From: Dissophora ornata
Lineage: Eukaryota > Mortierellomycota > Mortierellomycetes > Mortierellales > Mortierellaceae
Direction: 5' to 3'
DNA: 43,146 nt
Assembly (NCBI GenBank): GCA_025201705.1
Contig: MU616777.1
Span: 1 to 43,146, forward strand
Made by a program: the position numbers and the translations under genes. Position 1 is the first letter of the stretch, and each line of letters starts with the position of its first letter. The notes under the pieces are model-generated. The model was not told the origin of the DNA. It did not search any database and saw nothing but the letters and a program-made list of their open reading frames with translations. Positions 34,998 through 43,146 of this stretch are shown here, piece after piece.

Positions 34998-36889
34998 TCA
35001 TGAGTCTGCATCTGTGCCGCCTAGATGCATCTCAATCATATCCCGAATAGCCCAGTTTTCGGCGTCCTCCATCGACTTGATTGCATCTGCTCCTGTCACA
35101 TCGCCCGTCCGATGCTCTTTGCCGTTCAAATGTCTCTTCATCATTCTCTCAGAAATGAACCGCCTCTCGCAGTCTGAGACGGGGCAAGCAAAGGGCATTT
35201 TGACCTCGGCATCTTCCTCTGTAAATCCAAGCATATCGTCCAAGACGCCTGAAGACTCGATCGCGTCCGATCTCTTCTTTCTTGGATAGTTTGGCGTCAA
35301 ATGGACCTGACGAACATGTCTCTCCAGCACATGCTTGAACCCAAACCCCTTGTCGCAGCCATCGCGGTCGCATTTGAACTTTGGTGCACTCGGTGATTTC
35401 AGATGCACAGTCTCGATATGGGTCGCTAGTGTTCGCTCCTTGATTTTGTCGAAGCAAAAATCATCAGCCATTAGATTTCTTGTTTTCCTGTGGGTTTCTG
35501 GGGACTGATAATTGCAAGATCCGTGCTCATCCTTACCGTTGAAAAGACCTTGGTGCACTCGTCATATGTGCATGGAACAACAGGTCTGGTTGAGTCATGG
35601 ATCTTGATGTGGGCATTCATATTGTTTCTCAGGACCATCTTCCCGCATACTGAACACGCCATTGATTTATGACATGCTTTTGCGTGCTTTTGCAGCAAGG
35701 ACCATTTGGAATAGTAGGTTTCGCATCCAGGATATCCACATCCATACCGAAGTGCGTCTAAAATAGCCCAATGCAACAAAGTTGACAAGTGCTGTCAGTG
35801 AGCAACCTATGTCTAGGTCTGCAAAAAATGAAAGGCCTTTCCAAGACATGAACGTACCACTGTGTACAAGCTGGTGCTTTCGAAGCTTGCTTGGTGTTTG
35901 GAAACTTTTGTCGCAGCCCTCATGTGTGCATGGATAAGGTTTCCGCCCCTCATGAGCCATGCAGATATGAGCCTTCAATTTCTGGCGTTTCGCAAACCGC
36001 TGAAAGCATCCCTCCCATGTACAAACATATGGTTTCTCCTTTACAATTTGCTCCGCCACACGCTGAATGGCGTCTAAGCTCAGAGATGGCTCTTCTCGCT
36101 CTTGCGATTTGTCGCTCTTGATGTCACTGAGTGTATGTGTCGATGGGATTGCAGAAGTGAGCTCAGGGTGAGTCTTCAGATGACGGGTTAGCTTGTCTTT
36201 TGCGTAAAACGCTTTGTCGCAGCCTGGCTGGAAACATCTGAACTCCTGTATAGATCCATGGCTCCTGAGATGGGTCACTAAGTGGTCTTCTCTCCGGAAT
36301 GAGGCTTTGCATCCTGGACTCTGACACTTGTATGGGCGCTAGTAAGTTTTATTTATTTATTTGTTGATTAGCATTATCCCCATGGATAGGTAAGTCGCGA
36401 ATGGGGGAAGAAAGAAAGGATCCTTACGTCTTCGTTATGAACACGCTCATGTTCTGCTAGCCGTGATGGTTTCGTGTACGACTTTTCGCATTCAGGGTAA
36501 AGACATACGTACATTCTCTCTTTGGAGAGAGAGGTCCTGGAAGATTTTGATGATGGTGTCGATGCTCGGGAGCTTCTACCACTCTGTTGGCCACTGCTCC
36601 TTGCTACTGTTCTCTGTTCTAGTTCTGAGCTATTACCAAGGCCAAATTCGTCATCTGGGAGGTCCTGTCGCCTCCGCTTCAACGGGCTACAGTTGCTTGA
36701 TCGTGGCGGTGTTTGAGTGGAGTGAATACTGCTACCAGCTGGGTAGCTGACAAGTGTTGAGGACTGGTAGAGGTTGGACATTGATGAATGGACTACCTCG
36801 CGGATCTCAGGTGATGGTGAAGGGGAATGCGGAGGGGATGGTGAGGCCGGCGTCAGAGGCTGGCACTCGAGGATTAATTCGGTCGTCAT
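34998..36889 (-). CDS. TFIIIA: Transcription factor IIIA, ten C2H2 zinc fingers
   Basis: Binds the internal control region of 5S rRNA genes (and 5S RNA) to recruit TFIIIC and RNA polymerase III. Exons 36889-36428, 36338-35858, 35757-35537, 35438-34998; 534 residues. After a Ser/Pro-rich N-terminus (1-125) come ten C2H2 fingers, e.g. YVCLYPECEKSY (1), YKCQSPGCKASF (2), FRCFQPGCDKAF (3), YVCTWEGCFQRF (4), YPCTHEGCDKSF (5), YGCGYPGCETYY (6), the short CxxC finger MACSVCGKM (7), VPCTYDECTKVF (8), FKCDRDGCDKGF (9) and FACPVSDCERRF (10). A 50-residue insert separates fingers 3 and 4, and an acidic linker of about 37 residues separates 9 from 10. The last junction was chosen because it gives finger 8 perfect spacing. 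Convergent with the ANCHR-like gene (167 bp). Confidence 0.88.
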
Positions 36890-37151
36890 GCGTTTGACAA
36901 GGCTACAGTTGCTGGTGGTCGATTAGAATGATTGTCTATCTTTTGCCTCAAAAAAAAGCGGTAGTAGTAGTGGTAGTGGTGACTGCTTCCCAAGTGGGCG
37001 AAATAGCCTTGTTATTTTTCAACCAACACACGCGTTCGTATCACACGCCACAGGAGGTTTCCTTTGCAACGCAGAGCGCGTGTTTAGTTCGTAAATAAGT
37101 CAAATGAGTTCTTCAGTACCGGTACATTAAATTACGCTTGCTAAACTAGTA
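36890..37151. other. Intergenic region between TFIIIA and the TRP-like gene
   Basis: 262 bp that must hold the TFIIIA promoter and the TRP-like gene's 3' end. A tagtagtag/tggtagtgg repeat lies at about 36961-36980. No TATA box is evident. Confidence 0.45.
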
Positions 37152-40100
37152 CTAGGAGTAGTTCATCAAGTCAGGTTTGGGCTCCGATACTGTCACTGGT
37201 TCCTCTCCAAGGGGATCCAGAATCTCCGATTTTCCAGGAAAGCTGTCATTCTGCCACAATGTTGTTTCGGACATCGGTATGCTGTCCTGCGTTGCGAATG
37301 AGGTGGTGGGACTCTGTGCCGATATGTCCGATGATGCCAGTCTCGGGAGTGAGGAGCCTCCATGGTCCCACAGGGAGGTGCGAGATGACTGACGGCTTAG
37401 CGTCGCCGGAAGATACAATGACGTCGCGGATCCTGAGAACGTCAATACGGATGGAGGCCGCAGCGGCGTTTGCGCAAGCGGCCGACCAAATGATCCGCTT
37501 CTAGAGGGGCGTAACAACGCTGCCGATGGTGATGCAGGGACCGGTTTTACTGGCCCAGAGAATGTCCTCATCAATGTCATTGGTCTTTGACGGCTAGAAC
37601 TAGAAGTTGATCTACTAGCGCCAGGTCTCATACCGCTGCTACCGTGTTCGCCATCGGCATCTGGACCGAGATGTTCCAAGACAGGCTCTAGCGTATCTGA
37701 GCGATAAAGCGACTGTGCATCCGCAAATTCCTCTAACTCGCGCTTCTGATGTAACGCCATGATGGTAGCTGAGACCCTGCCCGAGAACGTCGAGCAGGAT
37801 TCTTCATCCTCACTGATCGTGTCAGAGTCGTCATCCTGGTCCGAAAACATGCGGTCCAAGATCTCGTGCATCCTTCCAGCGCTTGCCGCAACATTGCTAC
37901 TGTTGTGACTCTCTGTTGGGCTCTCAGCTCGACTTCCGGCGCGGCTCCTGACGGACGGCGCGGCCTTTGTGGAGGTGTCAATCTGGGCTGCGTCAAACAA
38001 AGGTCCACGTGTAGTAGGTAGGAGCAATAGTGGTGGCGTGGCGAGAGGCAGCGGTGTTTGCCTACGCTCTGGAGAAGGGTCAGCCGATGAGTCGACATAT
38101 TGACCAGATTTCTTGCGCCAGTACTGCACCGCCTTCTCTGGACCCTTGGAGACTTTCAAGATACCTCCTCCTTGTAGTTTCAAAGGTGTTTCAGATCGGA
38201 GTGCTTCAGCGATATTACTTTCGACAGAATTCCGAGGGTATGTCCGCTGTTGCTGTGCGCTACTCAGAGTCGAGATTCTGCGACTGTCAGGGTAGCCCTG
38301 CTCAGAGGTCGCGAGTCCTATGCCACTGAGCATGGATGTCAAATCCGCGCTTACGTTGTAACTAGCTCTGTGTCTGTGTCCTAATGTATACACCGAACCC
38401 GCTGTGGCTGCCGAGATTGTCCTGTTTAGATGCGGTGGAGGAAATGGAATGCCTGAAATGGATGACCTCAAGCTTACGGTCTGCGAGACTATGGCTTCTG
38501 GGTTGGCAACAAAAAGACTCCGATTCTGATCGTTATTGCGACCAGACTCTTGGAAGAAGCGGCTGATTCCAATCGAGTTGAGCTCCCGCAAATTGTCGTC
38601 TCCTATTTGCGAGAGATCATCGACTGTGTCCATGCCAACTGGGGGAGGCCTGGGCGGTCTAATGACTTCAAAGGCCTTTGGTTTTGAGCCGTCACCTGCG
38701 GGCTTCTTCACGGACTGCTTGCCAAAGGTGAATAGACCTCCGAAAGGTCCTTTCATCGACTTCCATATACTCTGATTCTCCTCTGATTGTGCAACTGCTG
38801 GACTGGATCCCACGGTTTCGTTTGGATCGTAGAGGTATCGTCCGTCTCTGAATATCTCCGACATCCTCCTGTTTCGAAGATCGGGCGTCTCTTGCTGATG
38901 TGTCATTCTCTGGAATCTGGCGTAAGAATCCTTTGGAAGCTGGGACCGTGTTGAGGATAGTTGAGTGGGCTGAAGAGGGATTGCTGATCCGTCCATTGAA
39001 TCTATAGAAGGGGAGTGAGGTGAAACGGATCTTGCTGACATTGGCCCAGGCGAACTCGACAATGGTATAATAGCATCTGATTGCATATCCTGAGCGAGAT
39101 TGTGGCTGTCGTCGGAAGGGAATCTAGACCGGCGGTAGCTCGTTGGTTGGTGTGAATGGCGGTAGAGAGATGGATGACTCATGAGATCGTCCTCAGGAAC
39201 CGACCGAAGGTCAGTGATAGAGGAGTAGGGTTCAACAGTGTATCGCCTTGACTTCATCGGTCCTACCAGGGCCGGCTCTGGTCGACGGCTCAAGGGCCTT
39301 CCTGTGAGCACCCAGTCATGTTCAACTTCCACTGTATTCTCGAAGCTGTAGTTCTTTGTGGGTCCACGCCATGCAGCGGTATGTCGCGACCTCCAGAACA
39401 GTACCACTTGAATCGTGTTCCAGAGAATAAGAGCAAACATTACGATGAAAACCGCTAGATGCAGAGCCATTTGAATGTATCCAAAGAGCTGTCGCACCTC
39501 AGGGGAAGCGTTTAGGCTCTGAATATAGACGACAGAGCACCCTGTAATCACAACCCTCACGAATCCCAAAACCAGGTGGAACTTGTTATCGCCTGAGTCT
39601 GAAAAGGGCCACCGGAAACCGATGACAAGCATGTATCCAAGCTCAACAGCCAAAAGCACAGCGACCTGCGCAACACCATAGGCTGAAAGCATAGCGATTG
39701 ATAGACCCCACAAGAATCGAACCAAGAGGTTAACTAAGAAGAAGAGCGTGCCCTCCTCCGACAGTGTGTTGTATAGTGGTCCGTACTTGAGGAGAATCCC
39801 CAGGTCTCCAAAGAGCAGACGTTGTGTTGAGGCACGAAGAATTCTCCAGGTCAGCAAAACGATAGCTCCAATAGAAAATATGAGCAACGAGACCGAAGCG
39901 ATCGCCAGCATCACTGTTTCTTCCGGTATAGTCAGTTGGTACATGGCTGAAAGAGCCAAAGGAGTGTAAAACAGACTCCAGATGCGGAGCAAATTGCCTA
40001 ATAGTAAAGCAGAATGATAAAGCCATATCGTCAGCAGATCTATTCTCGCTATTCTCAGAATACAGCGCCCAAGCTGGTCAAGCCTGAGATTGGACATAGT

Positions 40101-42193
40101 TATTACCTGTAATAAAGTTGAAGGCATGTTGGAGCGTCTTGCCCTTTTGGTGTCCCTCATTAGCGATGTACCACGCAATGACAAGGACAAAGGCGGACAG
40201 GAACAAAGATGCACCTCCAGCCATAATGACGTTGATGAACGTACACAAGAACAGGTTTGAAGGGAAGGCGCCAATGGCTGCTGCATATGCCGCCACGCCA
40301 TACTGAGAGACATTGTATTGTTTAGAAACCCAGTTGTTGCTGTTAAAAGGGTCCGTAATAGTAGGGATGATCAAGGCGGGTTTCGTTGTGGTTGTGGACA
40401 AAGGGATTGTGGCGGTGGTGGTGGTGGTGGTGGTGGACTCTAAAGCCGTCGTAATTGTCTTGGGTTTGCTTTTGGTGGATGGACTGGAGCTAGGACTGCT
40501 TGAAGGCGATTCTGTCAGTGTTGAGCTTGTTGAGTCGGAGGGGCTGGACGACGTTGACGATGGTGAGATAGTGGAAGGTGAAGTGAGGGAAACTTGGATG
40601 GTAGTCACTGCCAGCTGCCGTTTCCTATGATGAATCGACAATTAAGGAACATTGATATCAGGCGGTACAGAGTCGAAAACAATGAATGTCTTTGTTCAAT
40701 ATCTGCAACATACTGGAATGCATAATCGGCGATAGCTGTTGGCGTGGATAGGGACGTTACTGTGGCCGCGGGCGCTATTCTTGTTGGTATGAATGAGGCT
40801 GTGGAAAACTCAGCGTCCCAGCCAACAGGCACCGCTCGATTTTCCAGGTTCGTGTTGCCGATGGAGTACTGCGCGTCCTTGATCTGATTTACGGAACCAG
40901 CGCCTCCGTATGTCAGGACATAGGTTGAATTCTCAGGACCACCCCCCGCAAATGAGTTCCGGAACTCGAGAAAAGACCAGTGGAAGAGGGAAGTGAAAGT
41001 CAAGTAGAACGATGGGTAGTTGATGGAGAGTTGACCCGTCATCACCATAAACTGCGTGTAAAAGATGATGTCGAACAGTCCAGGGGTGTGCACAGCGATG
41101 ACTTCGGATGTGGATGCAAGTCCGTACGTCGCGACTGCACTCATAAATCCATTACCGACGGCTGCTCTCATTATTATCGACACAAGACTGATGGATCCTG
41201 AATATAGCGCGAGGGCGAGAGGCAGGTAGCTGACGGCAGTGTTGACCGTGGCCATGGTCTGCTCCAGCAACACGGCTACGCAGACGATTGTCTGATTGGC
41301 CGCGTTTACAATTTGCATACTAACCAAGAGTTCCGCAAAAGGGGCGTTTTGCTCTATGGTAAAATTCTTTAGACGATAGATAACATGCGTTTTGTGAGCA
41401 AGTACCACCAGGACAATCAACACAGATACGAACACATCAACTGCCTGCGCCATACTGTAGATATTAAGCCAGGCCCGGGCGCAGTAGGACAACCCCCAGT
41501 TATCATGCTACAGGCAGGGCCCTCACTTCTGTGAAGCTGCGTTCCCATGATTGTTGTCGCGACCGAAGCTCGCCCTAGGAGATTGCGATTGATTTGGTTA
41601 AGCACTTTTCAGCAAGGCAAAAAAGCGAAAATGCAAATCTACTAATCAATGTGCATGAGAGCATGAGAACCACATAGTCCCTTTCGTATTCGATAAATGC
41701 CCTTTGGCTCCTTGAATACCCATGTCGCTTTCCCATTCCAATTTCCCATATGAGAGTATCTATTAACCTTTTTTATGACGCTAAAAATACACAGGAGTGC
41801 ACCGACTTCCCTCATTTTAACATCCTTGCTCTTCCTTCCTCTTTTTTTCCAAAGAAAAAATCCTCCAGCAAGAAGGAATGTGGCATTGCTAGTTGTGTTG
41901 GCGTATAATTGATGATGGAGAGATAGAATAGGCGACCTACATTGACCGGTTTCTTCTGCCGGATATTGGTACGAGTTTGAAAAGTTGCCCTGTATTGCTA
42001 AGTCAATGGCCTTGTCTACTGGGCTAAAGTGCGCGGTGACAGTTGTGAGACCAAAGGCAGGGCTGGCGCCCGAGCAATCGACATATGGCCATGCTGTTAT
42101 TGCTGCTGGGAGCAGGGCACAACCCAGCACAAGCAGCAATGGGATTGAACGAACCCCTTGGCGCCACCTGTCAGTTGGCCCTGAGAAATTCAT
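37152..42193 (-). CDS. TRP-like (ML-domain) membrane channel, Flc/Pkd2 family, with very long cytoplasmic tail
   Basis: Fungal TRP-like proteins (yeast Flc, fission-yeast Pkd2/trp663) sit in ER or plasma membrane and affect calcium, FAD transport and cell-wall integrity. Exons 42193-41941, 41574-41456, 41366-40714, 40624-40107, 39997-37152; 1,462 residues. Signal peptide (~1-34), then a lipid-binding ML-like TRP_N domain (WPYVDCSGASPAFGLTTVTA ... GTQLHRSEGPACSMITGGCP), a linker (NFTIEQNAPFAELLVSMQIV), and a multi-helix TRP region (QFMVMTGQLSINYPSFYLTF; RFLWGLSIAMLSAYGVAQVA) ending near residue 718. A Ser/Thr-rich segment (~349-425) is inserted in the membrane domain. Residues ~719-1462 are a Ser/Arg/Pro-rich disordered tail. 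Exon 2 was found by its Cys pattern; two open-frame introns would otherwise mislead. Overall family call firm, transport specificity unknown. Confidence 0.85.
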
Positions 42194-43146
42194 TTCCGGG
42201 GTGATATACTGATCTGTCGTAAAAGGAGTCGTTTCTGCACGGAGAGGAGAGATGTGAAAGAGGTGGGATGACGGAGTTTCCTGATGTTGCGATGCAAATA
42301 AAAAATAAAGGAGACAGATTGCGAGTGAGGAGAAAGGATCGGATTGCGAGGAAGGTATGGCCGTTGCGGGTCCAAGGTCATCGAGTCCCCTCTAGGAGAT
42401 GGGGTGAGTAGAGGAAGGGACCGCGTTGTCCAGGAAGGAGATGGCGCGGCGCTGAATGTGTGGAGAGAGATGGTTTTATGGGAATGAGACAGGGCATAAG
42501 GCCGGAGACGACATGACCGACGCTGGGGAAGGAGCAAAGAAGTGAAAAGGACAACGACCAAGGCAGACAGAGCCTGGAGGGATGCATTCGAGAACAACGT
42601 CTACACTGTTGCAAAAATATGCACCGGCTTGTACATCCGCTGACCATGTTCCTGGAGTGCAATAAACCTTATTTGATGGATGCGCATTTCCGCAAAGCGC
42701 ACCAGGAACGAAAGGTGCCTGGTGATGAGGTCAAGGACGCTCTCGGCACAGGGGAACCGACATTGCCAAATGCACAGAGTCGTCACCGATAATGCCATTC
42801 ACAGCCGTCGGCCGAAAGCGAGTGGGTGTTGTTCGACACATGCGACAGAAACGTATTGAGCTGCAATCACTGTCATATTGTCATGCTCAAATGCATGGGG
42901 CAAGAAGGGGCAAGGTGTGGTTGGTGCACACCTTCTAGCCTTTATTTTGTCTCCTCATTCTTTATTTTGCCGTTTTTTTTTTCATTCTTTCACATCTGTT
43001 TCCTCCATTCCGCTCTTTGTCTCTTGCTATCATTTCTTTCTCTCTCTTTCATCCCCCTCCCCCATCTCACCGTCCTTCTTCTCTTCATGACCCTTCGAAT
43101 TCACATCTTGAACGCGTAAAAGCGCCTTGAAAACGAACAAGCAAAA
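42194..43146. promoter_or_regulatory. Right-end intergenic region: TRP promoter and probable leader of a gene beyond the window
   Basis: The left part is the TRP gene promoter/leader. From about 42935 the plus strand turns strongly T/C-rich up to the edge, as seen before start codons elsewhere in the window, so a rightward gene probably begins outside. An ATG at 43087 opens only an 11-codon frame, possibly an upstream ORF. A 57-codon frame lies at 42619-42792 (separate entry). Confidence 0.4.
42619..42792 (+). CDS. Possible small protein, 57 residues
   Basis: ATG 42619 to TAA 42792 encodes MHRLVHPLTMFLECNKPYLM followed by a charged stretch (HFRKAHQERKVPGDEVKDAL). Codon composition looks protein-like, but there is no domain, no known family and no splice context. 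It sits in the putative promoter of the oppositely oriented TRP gene. It may be chance, an exon of an unseen gene or a true small ORF. Confidence 0.15.
   Translation: MHRLVHPLTMFLECNKPYLMDAHFRKAHQERKVPGDEVKDALGTGEPTLPNAQSRHR

Noticed and set aside
40313..40630. Plus-strand Val/Gly-rich 105-codon frame
   Set aside because: Antisense shadow of the Ser/Thr-rich TRP exon.
41367..41455. Transmembrane-like peptide AVDVFVSVLIVLVVLAHKT
   Set aside because: It lies in the 89-bp intron 2 of the TRP gene; excluding it joins the ML domain to the expected linker.
41642..41940. Open frame continuing from TRP exon 1 (ending in LCGSHALMHID)
   Set aside because: It contains no ML-domain pattern; splicing 41940-41575 instead restores the conserved cysteines (ACSMITGGCP) and frame, so this is an intron that happens to be open.
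1..43146. CRISPR arrays, rRNA, intact transposons or secondary-metabolite cluster
   Set aside because: No regularly spaced repeats, rRNA-like sequence, transposase/reverse-transcriptase motifs, or co-located biosynthetic genes were seen.

Overview
The window looks like about 43 kb of nuclear DNA from a filamentous, early-diverging fungus, most likely Mortierellomycota (Mortierella/Linnemannia-like). The reasons are many short GT..AG introns (mostly 75-125 bp), yeast-type fungal genes (the ERMES subunit MDM12, TRP-like ML-domain channel, Mediator tail MED16, ATG10) beside genes usually associated with animals or plants (a three-repeat MYB, an ANCHR-like protein, TMEM223), and a secreted copper-type His-brace protein. 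The taxonomic call is inference. I rebuilt the spliced gene models by hand; unless noted, every exon junction is GT..AG and preserves frame.

Layout, left to right: (-) 3R-MYB transcription factor, 4-5527; a 4 kb gene-poor stretch; (-) MED16, 9517-14462; (-) a MATH-only protein, 14666-16333; a 1.7 kb spacer; (-) signal peptide peptidase, 18072-19542, divergent from (+) MDE1 of the methionine salvage pathway, 19770-20942; a 1.3 kb spacer with possible coding debris; (+) alanine aminotransferase, 22248-24057, convergent with (-) ATG10, 24235-25170, which is divergent from (+) TMEM223-like, 25600-26736; (-) MDM12, 27496-29936; (+) a secreted LPMO-like protein, 31712-33056; (+) an ANCHR-like zinc-finger protein, 33252-34830, convergent with (-) TFIIIA, 34998-36889; (-) a very long TRP-like channel, 37152-42193; and a pyrimidine-rich right end that may be the promoter/leader of a gene beyond the window.

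The genes are independent, not a pathway cluster. Themes are transcription (MYB, MED16, TFIIIA), membrane and organelle biology (SPP, MDM12, TMEM223, TRP, ATG10, ANCHR-like) and metabolism (MDE1, ALT). I see no tRNA, rRNA, CRISPR array or intact mobile element. The items most worth following up are the His-brace secreted protein, the FYVE-less ANCHR-like protein with a clear MIM1 motif, the altered PAL motif of the signal peptide peptidase, the mucin-like insert and giant tail of the TRP protein, and a cluster of cell-cycle-type DNA motifs upstream of the MYB gene.
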